Part shown: in pieces, positions 52,703 through 60,426 of the stretch | Position numbering within the stretch: the first letter of the stretch is position 1 | Layout: the number at the start of each line of letters is the position of its first letter | DNA from: Streptomyces sp. NBC_00659 | GTDB lineage: Bacteria; Actinomycetota; Actinomycetes; Streptomycetales; Streptomycetaceae | Reading direction: 5' to 3' | Length of the DNA: 64,000 bases | Assembly: GCF_036226925.1 (NCBI RefSeq) | Contig: NZ_CP109031.1 | Location: forward strand, 6,448,001 to 6,512,000 | Notes under the pieces: model-generated | Told to the model about the DNA's origin: nothing | Seen by the model: only the letters and a program-made list of their open reading frames with translations | The model's database searches: none | Program-made: the position numbers and the translations under genes

Positions 52703-53929
52703 TCATCCGACACGCAGGAGCCTGTTCGGCGAACCCGGTCCCGCGCCCGACACCTTTCCCGGGACCGCCCGTCTCACCAGCGCCTTCACCACCTGCGCGG
52801 GCGCGGCCCGGGGATGGTCCGCCAGATACAGCGCGGCCGCGCCGGCGGCGTGCGGGCTCGCCATCGACGTACCGGAGCCCGTGGCTCCCGCCCTGTCGCC
52901 GGTGTACGAAGTCGACGTGATGTCCACCCCCGGTGCGAAGAGGTCGAGCGAGGACCCGGTGTTCGAGAAGCCCGCCCGCGCGTCGGTCCGGCCGGTCGCG
53001 CCGACCGTGAGCGCCCCGGCGACCCGGGCCGGGGAGAAGAGCGAGGCCGGCATCCCGGAGTTGCCGGCCGCGACCGTGTACGTCACGCCGGAGGCGATGG
53101 AGTTGCGGACGGCCGCGTCGAGCTGGGCGTTGGCGTACCCGCCCAGGCTGAGATTGGCCACGGCCGGCTTCCTCGCGTGCCGGGTGACCCAGTCGATGCC
53201 CGCGATCACCTGGGCGGTGGAACCGGCCCCCCTGTCGTCGAGGACGCGGACGGCGACGACCCTGGCCCTCTTGGCCACGCCGTACCCGGTTCCGGCGACC
53301 GTTCCGGCGACATGGGTGCCGTGGCCGTTGCCGTCCTGCGCCGTCCCGTCGTCGTCGACGAAGTCCCAGCCGTAGCTCGCCCGGCCCCCGAAGTCCCGGT
53401 GCGTGATGCGGACGCCGGTGTCGATGACGTAGACGGTCACCCCCGAACCCGCCGACGCGGGTGCCGTGTACCGCCCGTCGAGCGGCCGGCCCGCCTGGTC
53501 GATCCGGTCCAGGCCCCACGACGGCGGGTTCCGCTGAACACGGCCGGATGCCGCACCGGCCACCCGGACCCCGTCGAACGTCACCCGCGTGTCCTGGACG
53601 ACGGAGGCCACGCGGGGATCCGCGGCGAGCCGCCGGGCCCGTCTCGCGTCGGCCCGCACGGCGAAGCCGTTGAGAGCCGCGCCGTAGGTATGGCTGATTC
53701 TCGCTCCGTACCGCCCCGCGACGGCCGCTCCGGCCGACGACGGAGCCCGCGTACCCCCCTTGAGCGTCACGATGTAGCTGCCGCTGACGGATCCGGTCTC
53801 CCCCACGCCGGATATCCGCCCCGCCGGAGCCGCCTGCGCGGGCGGGGCATTGGCCGAAAGCACCGCGGCCGTCGTGACCGCGGTGAGACCCGCCGCCCAG
53901 CGCAGACGCCACTTCCTCGTCCGTGCCAT
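52703..53929 (-). CDS. Secreted subtilisin-like serine protease (S8)
   Basis: A 408-residue exported protease. The signal peptide ends near AQAAPAG (residues 31-37), then an inhibitor I9-type propeptide (SYIVTLKGG through DPRVASVVQD). In the mature enzyme the catalytic triad is Asp170 in YVIDTGV, His203 in GNGHGTHVAGT and Ser355 in GSGTSMASPHAAG, with oxyanion Asn290 in AAGNSG. This is a proteinase K-like subgroup. ATG 53929 follows GGAGGGG. It stands between glgE and glgP and has no evident link to glucan metabolism, so its place is probably incidental. Confidence 0.93.
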   Translation of the reverse strand: MARTRKWRLRWAAGLTAVTTAAVLSANAPPAQAAPAGRISGVGETGSVSGSYIVTLKGGTRAPSSAGAAVAGRYGARISHTYGAALNGFAVRADARRARRLAADPRVASVVQDTRVTFDGVRVAGAASGRVQRNPPSWGLDRIDQAGRPLDGRYTAPASAGSGVTVYVIDTGVRITHRDFGGRASYGWDFVDDDGTAQDGNGHGTHVAGTVAGTGYGVAKRARVVAVRVLDDRGAGSTAQVIAGIDWVTRHARKPAVANLSLGGYANAQLDAAVRNSIASGVTYTVAAGNSGMPASLFSPARVAGALTVGATGRTDARAGFSNTGSSLDLFAPGVDITSTSYTGDRAGATGSGTSMASPHAAGAAALYLADHPRAAPAQVVKALVRRAVPGKVSGAGPGSPNRLLRVG

Positions 53930-54278
53930 GACCTGAGTTCCCCTCCTCAACTCGACGTACCTAGGGCCTGTCCGCCAGGCCCCAGGCCGGGTCCGGCCGC
54001 TCGGGACGGGGTCCGGCCGTACGCCACCCGGTGAGCCTCTCGTGCGGCGCGAAGCGCCACAAGACCGCCCATGCGGGCGGAATCGGCCAACCCGGCGGTG
54101 AGGTGTTCGTGAAGGTTGCGTCGATTTCACGCCGATGTCACACGGTCGGCCCCGATCGGGGGCCGTGCCGCGATGCGCCGTGTCGCGAAGGCACCCTCAC
54201 CGCTAACGTCGTGGTGACGAAGGCCGCACAACGCCGTGCGTCCCTTAGCCGCGTACGTCCTCCGTGAAGGTGGAATTC

Positions 54279-56897
54279 GTGAAGGCGATCCGCAGATTCA
54301 CCGTCCGACCCGTTCTCCCCGAAGCCCTTCACCCGCTCAGTGACCTGGCCCGCAACCTCCGCTGGTCCTGGCACGCCGAGACCCGCGACCTCTTCCGGTC
54401 CGTCGACCCCGAGCGCTGGGCCGAGTGCGGCGGCGACCCCGTACGACTGCTCGGCAGCGTGCCGGGCGGACGGCTCGCGGAGCTCACCGAGGACAGCCGC
54501 TTCCTGCGCCGTCTCGCCGCGGTCCGCGACGACCTGCGCGAGTACGTCGGCGGCGACCGCTGGTACCAGACGCAGACCTCCGACCTGCCCGCCGCCATCG
54601 CCTACTTCTCGCCCGAGTTCGGCGTCACCGCCGCCCTGCCGCAGTACTCCGGGGGCCTCGGCATCCTCGCGGGCGACCATCTCAAGGCCGCCAGCGACCT
54701 GGGCGTCCCGCTGATCGGCGTGGGCCTGCTCTACCGGCACGGCTACTTCCGCCAGTCCCTGTCCCGCGAGGGCTGGCAGCAGGAGCACTATCCGGTCCTC
54801 GACCCCAACGAACTGCCTCTGGTGCCCCTGAGCGAGGAGGACGGCACGCCCGCCCTGGTGTCCCTCGCGCTGCCCGGCGGCCGCGCGCTGCGCGCCCGGA
54901 TCTGGCTGGCCCAGGTCGGCCGCGTCCCGCTGCTCATGCTCGACTCCGACGTCGAGGAGAACGGCGTCGGCGAACGCGGGGTCACCGACCGGCTCTACGG
55001 CGGCGGCAGCGAACACCGGCTGCTCCAGGAGATGCTGCTCGGTATAGGAGGTGTGCGGGCGGTCCGGACGTACTGCCGCCTGACCGGGCACGCGCAGCCC
55101 GAGGTGTTTCACACCAACGAGGGGCACGCCGGGTTCCTCGGTCTGGAGCGGATCGCCGAACTCGCCGACGAGGGGCTGGACTTCGCGTCCGCGCTGGAGG
55201 CGGTCAGGGCCGGCACGGTGTTCACCACCCACACCCCGGTGCCCGCCGGCATCGACCGCTTCGACCGGGAGGCGGTCGCCCGCCACTTCGGCCCCGACGC
55301 CGAACTCCCGCGCATCGACGTCCAGCGCATCCTCGCCCTCGGCATGGAGACCTATCCCGGAGGCGAGCCGAACCTCTTCAACATGGCCGTGATGGGCCTG
55401 CGTCTGGGCCAGCGGGCGAACGGGGTCTCCCTGCTGCACGGCCAGGTCAGCCGGGAGATGTTCTCCGGGCTCTGGCCGGGCTTCGACCCCGAGGAGGTGC
55501 CGATCACCTCCGTCACCAACGGCGTCCACGCGCCGACCTGGGTGGCGCCCGAGGTCTTCCGCCTCGGCGCCCGGCAGGTCGGCGCGCAGCGCACCGAGGA
55601 CGCGCTGACCGTCGGCGGCACCGACCGCTGGGACGCGGTGGCCGAGATCGCCGACCAGGAGATCTGGGACCTGCGCAGGGTGCTGCGGGAACAGCTCGTG
55701 CTGGAGGTACGGGACCGGCTGCGGGCGTCCTGGCGCCAGCGCGGCGCCGGAACGGCCGAACTCGGCTGGATCGACGGCGTGCTCGACCCCGACGTCCTCA
55801 CCATCGGCTTCGCGCGCCGGGTCCCCTCGTACAAACGGCTGACCCTCATGCTGCGCGACCGCGACCGGCTCATGGACCTGATGCTGCACTCCGAGCGGCC
55901 GGTCCAGATCGTCGTCGCGGGCAAGGCTCACCCCGCGGACGACGGCGGGAAGCGGCTGATCCAGGAACTCGTCCGGTTCGCGGACGACCCCCGGGTGCGC
56001 CACCGGATCGTCTTCCTGCCCGACTACGGCATGGCGATGGCGCAGAAGCTCTACCCGGGCTGCGACATCTGGCTCAACAACCCGCTGCGCCCGCTGGAGG
56101 CGTGCGGCACGAGCGGGATGAAGGCCGCGCTCAACGGCTGTCTCAACCTCTCCGTCCTGGACGGCTGGTGGGACGAGTGGTTCCAGCCCGACTTCGGCTG
56201 GGCGATCCCGACCGCGGACGGCACCGCGACCGACGACGACCGCCGGGACGAGCTGGAGGCCGGGGCCCTGTACGACCTCCTGGAGCAGCGGGTGGCCCCC
56301 CGCTTCTACGAGCGCGGACAGGAGGGTCTGCCCGACCGGTGGATCGAGATGGTCCGCCGGACGCTCACCCACCTCGGCCCGAAGGTCTTGGCGGGCCGGA
56401 TGGTGCGCGAGTACGTGGAGCGCCTGTACGTCCCCGCGGCCCAGGCCCACCGTTCCCTCACCGCCGAGACGGCCGGCGAGCTGGCCGCCTGGAAGTCGCG
56501 GGTCCGCGCCGCCTGGCCGGGGATCACCGTCGATCACGTCGAGGCGTCCTCGGCCACCACGACCGCCGAACTGGGCACCACGTTGTCGCTGCGCGTCCGC
56601 GTCGGACTCGGCGACCTCGCCCCCGACGACGTGGAGGTCCAGGCGGTCGCGGGCCGGGTCGACGGGGACGACCGCATCGCGGACGCGGTCTGCGTCCCGC
56701 TGAAACCGGCCGGCGGCCCCGACCTGGAGGGCCGCTGGGCGTACGAGGGCCCGCTGTCCCTCGACCGCACGGGCTCCTTCGGCTACACGGTCCGGATCCT
56801 GCCGTCCCACCGCCTGCTGGCCTCCGGCGCGGAACTTGGCCTGGTGGCGGTGCCCTCGGAGGAGATGGGGGAGGGGGCGGGGGTGTTGCTGCGGTAG
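54279..56897 (+). CDS. glgP: Alpha-glucan (glycogen) phosphorylase
   Basis: An 872-residue GT35 phosphorylase that releases glucose 1-phosphate from alpha-1,4-glucan. An N-terminal DUF3417 domain (ALHPLSDLARNLRWSWHAET) identifies the long actinobacterial form. The active site has YSGGLGILAGDHLKAASDLG, HTNEGHAGFL, FTTHTPVPAGIDRF, and the pyridoxal-phosphate lysine in CGTSGMKAALNG. GTG 54279 is preferred over GTG 54264, because AAGGTGGA lies directly before it and the MKAIRRFTVRP start matches relatives. It faces away from the glgE operon with the protease between them. Confidence 0.93.
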   Translation: MKAIRRFTVRPVLPEALHPLSDLARNLRWSWHAETRDLFRSVDPERWAECGGDPVRLLGSVPGGRLAELTEDSRFLRRLAAVRDDLREYVGGDRWYQTQTSDLPAAIAYFSPEFGVTAALPQYSGGLGILAGDHLKAASDLGVPLIGVGLLYRHGYFRQSLSREGWQQEHYPVLDPNELPLVPLSEEDGTPALVSLALPGGRALRARIWLAQVGRVPLLMLDSDVEENGVGERGVTDRLYGGGSEHRLLQEMLLGIGGVRAVRTYCRLTGHAQPEVFHTNEGHAGFLGLERIAELADEGLDFASALEAVRAGTVFTTHTPVPAGIDRFDREAVARHFGPDAELPRIDVQRILALGMETYPGGEPNLFNMAVMGLRLGQRANGVSLLHGQVSREMFSGLWPGFDPEEVPITSVTNGVHAPTWVAPEVFRLGARQVGAQRTEDALTVGGTDRWDAVAEIADQEIWDLRRVLREQLVLEVRDRLRASWRQRGAGTAELGWIDGVLDPDVLTIGFARRVPSYKRLTLMLRDRDRLMDLMLHSERPVQIVVAGKAHPADDGGKRLIQELVRFADDPRVRHRIVFLPDYGMAMAQKLYPGCDIWLNNPLRPLEACGTSGMKAALNGCLNLSVLDGWWDEWFQPDFGWAIPTADGTATDDDRRDELEAGALYDLLEQRVAPRFYERGQEGLPDRWIEMVRRTLTHLGPKVLAGRMVREYVERLYVPAAQAHRSLTAETAGELAAWKSRVRAAWPGITVDHVEASSATTTAELGTTLSLRVRVGLGDLAPDDVEVQAVAGRVDGDDRIADAVCVPLKPAGGPDLEGRWAYEGPLSLDRTGSFGYTVRILPSHRLLASGAELGLVAVPSEEMGEGAGVLLR

Positions 56898-56928
56898 GCC
56901 GGGGCCGGGCTCCGGGGAGGCCGGGGTG

Positions 56929-57663
56929 TCACCGCTTCGCCGCGGCGGCCTCGATCTCCTCGGTGAACTGCCGGGCGCCGACGGGCTTGCCGTTGTCGTC
57001 GAGCACCGTGATGTCCCGGCCGCCGGCCTTCACCGCCGGGGTGCCGGTGACGTCGCTGTCGTAGAAGGTTTCACCTACCTTGTCGGCCCAGACGAGGTAG
57101 GTGCCTTCCTTGACGGCCTTGTTGAAGGCGTGCGTGCGCAGACCGGGCACCTTCCCGGCGATCTTCAGCAGTTCGGCGGTGCTGCCGAAGGTGTCCGTGG
57201 TCTCCTCCCTCGGCTGGGCGTCGTACAGGGCGGTGTGGAACTGCTTGAACAGGGCGGGGCTCTCGTTCAGGGCCGCTCCGAGCGCGGCGAGCGCGGTCCG
57301 GGAGCCCTTCCCGTCGAGGCGCTTGTCGAGGAAGGTGGCCATATGGAACTCGACCTTCACTTCGCCGGAGTCGGCGAGGGAGGTGAGGGTCGAGCCCAGG
57401 TCGCGCTCGAAGCTCGCGCAGTAGGGGCAGCGGAGGTCCTCGTAGACGCTGACGGTGATCGGGGCGCTCGCCTTCCCGTACGTGATCAGCGTGCCGTCGT
57501 CCCCGGTGGTGTGCGCCGGGACGACGAGCGTCGCCGCCCCCGAGGTACCCGGCGCGGAGTCGCCGTCGGCGGCGAGCCCGATGCCGACACCGGCGGTGAG
57601 CGCGAGCGCGGTGGCGGCGGCACCGATCACCAGGGCACGGTGTGAGGTCTTGCTGACAGGCAT
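56929..57663 (-). CDS. Secreted DsbA-like thioredoxin-domain protein
   Basis: A 244-residue exported oxidoreductase. Signal or anchor helix ALVIGAAATALALTAGVGIG near residues 10-29; a DsbA/DsbC-type domain with the redox motif DLRCPYCASFE near residue 90 and the cis-proline in DSDVTGTPAVKAGG. The CPYC motif is unlike E. coli DsbA (CPHC) and is frequent in actinobacterial DsbA-like proteins. It would introduce or isomerise disulfides in exported proteins, of which several are encoded nearby. ATG 57663 follows AAGGGA. Its stop codon is only 31 bases from that of glgP. Confidence 0.9.
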   Translation of the reverse strand: MPVSKTSHRALVIGAAATALALTAGVGIGLAADGDSAPGTSGAATLVVPAHTTGDDGTLITYGKASAPITVSVYEDLRCPYCASFERDLGSTLTSLADSGEVKVEFHMATFLDKRLDGKGSRTALAALGAALNESPALFKQFHTALYDAQPREETTDTFGSTAELLKIAGKVPGLRTHAFNKAVKEGTYLVWADKVGETFYDSDVTGTPAVKAGGRDITVLDDNGKPVGARQFTEEIEAAAAKR

Positions 57664-57879
57664 GGGCGTCCCTTGTCGCGAGGGGGAGGGTGGGCCGGTG
57701 GCGCCGGTCCCGACGCTACGACGGCGCACCACCCCTCCGGAACGGCCCTCCGGCCGTGATCGGCAGGGCCTTCGGACCCGTTCACGCAGCCGGAGGTCCC
57801 GCCCGCGAGGGGACCTTTCCTCCTTTGCCCGCCAGGCCGCCGGGGGTGCCGGTGGCGGGGACGGCCGGGCGGAAGGGCT

Positions 57880-58383
57880 TCAGACCTGGTTGTACGGTGC
57901 GCACAGCCGGCGCAGCACCGCCCCGCAGCGCCGTGCGTACGCGTGCTGCAGTTGCCGGGTCGCCGCCCCGCCCGCGCGGGCGTACCACTTGGCCGCGCGG
58001 CTGAAGGCAGTGATCGTCAGCCAGACGGTGCCGTCGCCGGTGCGGGAGACGATGAACGCTTCCTCGCCGCACTCGGGATGGCCGGAAAGCGTTCCGTAGG
58101 CCCAGGCGGTGCGCCGGTATTCCTCGGCGGTCCAGACGACGCGGCAGGGGGCCTTGATCGGGCCGATACCGACCGTGACGTCGACGCCCGGTGCCGCCTT
58201 GCCGGCCTCGGTGACCATGCGGATCCCCATGGCCCGGTGCAGTTCCCAGGTCATCAGGGCTTCGGACGCCCGCCGGAAGACGGCCTCGCCCTCGCCTATC
58301 CGGAAGCGGACGTGCAGTCGGTGGAAACCCGGGGGGCAGCGGTCCTCGCGGGTCGCGCCCACGTCCTCGTACGTGTAGGGCAT
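57880..58383 (-). CDS. DUF1990 domain protein
   Basis: A 167-residue protein of the DUF1990/UPF0548 family. It begins MPYTYEDVGATREDRCPPGF, with conserved EAVFRRASEALMTWELHRAM and the glycine-rich GTLSGHPECGEEAFIV. No membrane segments. The family resembles a SRPBCC-like fold but lacks a known activity. The terminator at 58398 insulates it from the metalloprotease upstream. Confidence 0.88.
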   Translation of the reverse strand: MPYTYEDVGATREDRCPPGFHRLHVRFRIGEGEAVFRRASEALMTWELHRAMGIRMVTEAGKAAPGVDVTVGIGPIKAPCRVVWTAEEYRRTAWAYGTLSGHPECGEEAFIVSRTGDGTVWLTITAFSRAAKWYARAGGAATRQLQHAYARRCGAVLRRLCAPYNQV

Positions 58384-58397
58384 GGGGGCAAGAGTAA

Positions 58398-58433
58398 GGC
58401 GGCACCCGGCGCTGTCCTGTGCCGGGTGCCGCC
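58398..58433 (-). terminator. Terminator after the first M4 metalloprotease gene
   Basis: GGCGGCACCCGGC and GCCGGGTGCCGCC form a 13-bp perfect stem with a 10-base loop, just beyond the protease stop codon (58454) and before the DUF1990 gene start. Confidence 0.88.
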
Positions 58434-58453
58434 TCGGTTCGATTACGTTCGTA

Positions 58454-60118
58454 CTAGCTGACGTTGACCCCGGTCCAGGCCGCCGCCACCGCGTTGTACT
58501 CGGTGCTGCCGGAGCCGTACAGCGACGTCGCCGCCGACAGCGTGGCCGTACGGGCTGCCTTGTAGTTCGTCGTCGACGTCATGTACGTCGTCAGCGCCTT
58601 GTACCAGATCTGCAGGGCCTTGGCCCGGCCGATGCCGGTGACCGTCGTGCCGCTGTAGGTCGAGGAGCTGTAGCTGACTCCGTTGATCGTCTTCGAACCG
58701 CTGCCCTCCGAGAGGAGGTAGAAGAAGTGGTTCGCGACGCCGGACGAGTAGTGCACGTCCTTGCTGCCGACCGAGGACGACCAGTAGTCCGCGGAGCCGC
58801 CGTCCTTGCTGGGCTTGTCCATGTAGCGCAGCGGGGTGCCGTTCCCGTTGATGTTGATCTTCTCGCCGATGAGGTAGTCGCCCACGTCGGAGGAGTTCGC
58901 CGCGGCGAACTCGACGCCCGTGCCGAAGATGTCGGAGGTCGCCTCGTTCAGGCCGCCGGACTCACCGGAGTAGTTCAGGCCCGCGGTGTTGGCGGTGACG
59001 CCGTGGCTCATCTCGTGGCCGGCCACGTCCAGCGAGGTCAGCGGGTGCGTGTTGCTGGTGCCGTCGCCGTACGTCATGCAGAAGCAGCTGTCGTCCCAGA
59101 ACGCGTTGACGTACGCGCTGCCGTAGTGGACCCGGGAGTAGGCCGCGACGCCGTTGTTCTTGATGCCGCTGCGGCCGAAGGTGTTCTTGTAGAAGTCCCA
59201 GGTCGCCTGGGCGCCGTAGGCGGCGTCGGCGGCCGCGGTCTGGTCCGTGGTGGAGCTGGAGGCCGCGCCGGTGCCCCAGACGTCGTCCGCGTCGGTGAAC
59301 AGCGTGCCCGCGGAGGAGGACGTGGTGTGCGACTTGTTGTACGTCTTGTGGCTGCCGCGGGTGCTGTCGGTCAGGCTGTACGTCGAGCCCGACAGGGTCG
59401 TGTTGAGGGTCACCGTGCCCGAGTAGAGGGTCTTGCCGGTGCCGGTCTCGATGCCCTGGTACTCGTAGAGCTTCTTGCCGGTGGCGGCGTCGGTGATGAC
59501 GTGCAGCTCGTTGGGGGTGCCGTCGTCCTGGAAGCCGCCGACGACGGTCTCGTAGGCGAGGGTCGGCTTGCCGGTGGCGGCCCAGATGACCTTGCGGGGG
59601 GCCTGGTCGGCGGCGGTCTTGGCCGAGCCGGCGTCCTTGGCGGCGGTCAGCGCCTGCTTCTCGGCCTTGGCGGTGGTGACGAGCGGCTTGAGCGAGGCGA
59701 CCTTGATGGACGTCTTCGTCGCCTTCGTCACGCCCTCGGTCTTGCCCGCCTTGGTCTCGTGGACGACGAGGTCGCCACCGAGGACCGGAAGTCCGTTGTA
59801 CGTGCGCTCGTAGCGGGTGTGGACCGTGCCGTCGGCGTCCTTGAGGACGTCTCTGACGACCAGCTGCTCCTTGGCGCCGAGGCCTATGCGCTGGGCCGTC
59901 TCGACCTTGGAGGCGTCGGCCTTCTGGATGAGCGCGGTGCGTGCGGATGCGGAGAGAAGGAGGGGCGAACCGGCGAGGGGGGTGGTCTTGCCGGTGGGGA
60001 GTGCCGCGGTTTGGGCGGCGGCACCGGTGGTCAGACCGGTGGCGAGCAGGGCTCCGGCGGCGACAGCGGTGGCGATGGCCAGAGAGGTGCGCTTGTGACG
60101 CGCGTAGAGGGGGGTCAC
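58454..60118 (-). CDS. Secreted M4 family (thermolysin-like) metalloprotease
   Basis: A 554-residue exported protease. Signal peptide to about residue 35 (LATGLTTGAAAQTA); FTP and PepSY-type propeptide (LVVRDVLKDADGTVHTRYER); catalytic domain with the zinc motif His368-Glu369-x-x-His372 (VAGHEMSHGVT), third ligand Glu392 (GGLNEATSD) and the proton-donor region HYSSGVANHFFYLL. No C-terminal extra domain, unlike its neighbour at 60427. GTG 60118 has AAGGAG six bases upstream. It is a tandem paralogue of the next gene, with a nearly identical 221-bp block in the propeptide. Confidence 0.94.
   Translation of the reverse strand: MTPLYARHKRTSLAIATAVAAGALLATGLTTGAAAQTAALPTGKTTPLAGSPLLLSASARTALIQKADASKVETAQRIGLGAKEQLVVRDVLKDADGTVHTRYERTYNGLPVLGGDLVVHETKAGKTEGVTKATKTSIKVASLKPLVTTAKAEKQALTAAKDAGSAKTAADQAPRKVIWAATGKPTLAYETVVGGFQDDGTPNELHVITDAATGKKLYEYQGIETGTGKTLYSGTVTLNTTLSGSTYSLTDSTRGSHKTYNKSHTTSSSAGTLFTDADDVWGTGAASSSTTDQTAAADAAYGAQATWDFYKNTFGRSGIKNNGVAAYSRVHYGSAYVNAFWDDSCFCMTYGDGTSNTHPLTSLDVAGHEMSHGVTANTAGLNYSGESGGLNEATSDIFGTGVEFAAANSSDVGDYLIGEKININGNGTPLRYMDKPSKDGGSADYWSSSVGSKDVHYSSGVANHFFYLLSEGSGSKTINGVSYSSSTYSGTTVTGIGRAKALQIWYKALTTYMTSTTNYKAARTATLSAATSLYGSGSTEYNAVAAAWTGVNVS
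59442..59662 (-). repeat. Near-identical block shared by the two M4 protease genes (copy 1)
   Basis: This 221-bp segment matches 61778-61998 with only three mismatches, whereas flanking parts of the genes differ much more. It encodes the propeptide segment from AEKQALTAAKDAGSAKTAAD to the LYEYQGIETG region. Confidence 0.9.
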
Positions 60119-60426
60119 GCAAACTCCTTCAAGTGGGGGCGTCCGACGGCGTGGGGGCCGAAGAAACGGTTGGGAAGTTGCGGTGCGAGTGAGCCGTGCG
60201 GGGTGAAGCGTGCCATCCCAGGCGCGTACATGTCAGGAGCCCATAAGGACCTTGGCCGAAAATCGTCGATCAGGTGAACAGTTGGGTGATCGACTGCCGG
60301 GACGGCCGCCGCCAAGGACGGGTCAACCCAAACCCCTGTCCGGGCAAAGGAGGGCGCCGCCCCGGGGAGTCGAACCTCCGGGGCGGCGCCCTGGCGCGCT
60401 GCTCGCGTGCGGACTTCCGCCGCGGC
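60119..60426. other. Intergenic region between tandem M4 proteases
   Basis: It holds the promoter side of the gene at 58454 (60119-60300) and the terminator of the gene at 60427 (60351-60392). No gene is visible. An AT-richer patch at 60230-60290 is the likeliest promoter zone. Confidence 0.6.
60351..60392 (-). terminator. Terminator after the second M4 metalloprotease gene
   Basis: AGGGCGCCGCCCCGG and CCGGGGCGGCGCCCT form a 15-bp perfect stem around a 12-base loop, directly past the stop at 60427. Confidence 0.9.

Noticed and set aside
54138..56810. 890-codon open frame antisense to glgP
   Set aside because: It mirrors glgP codon by codon, as happens in high-GC DNA, and shows no family motif; the plus-strand glgP has all phosphorylase signatures.
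60351..60392. Minus-strand GGAGGTTCGACTCCCC resembles the T arm of a tRNA
   Set aside because: It forms the loop of a perfect 15-bp terminator stem; there is no anticodon arm, D arm or acceptor pairing at the right distances, so I treat it as a chance likeness.
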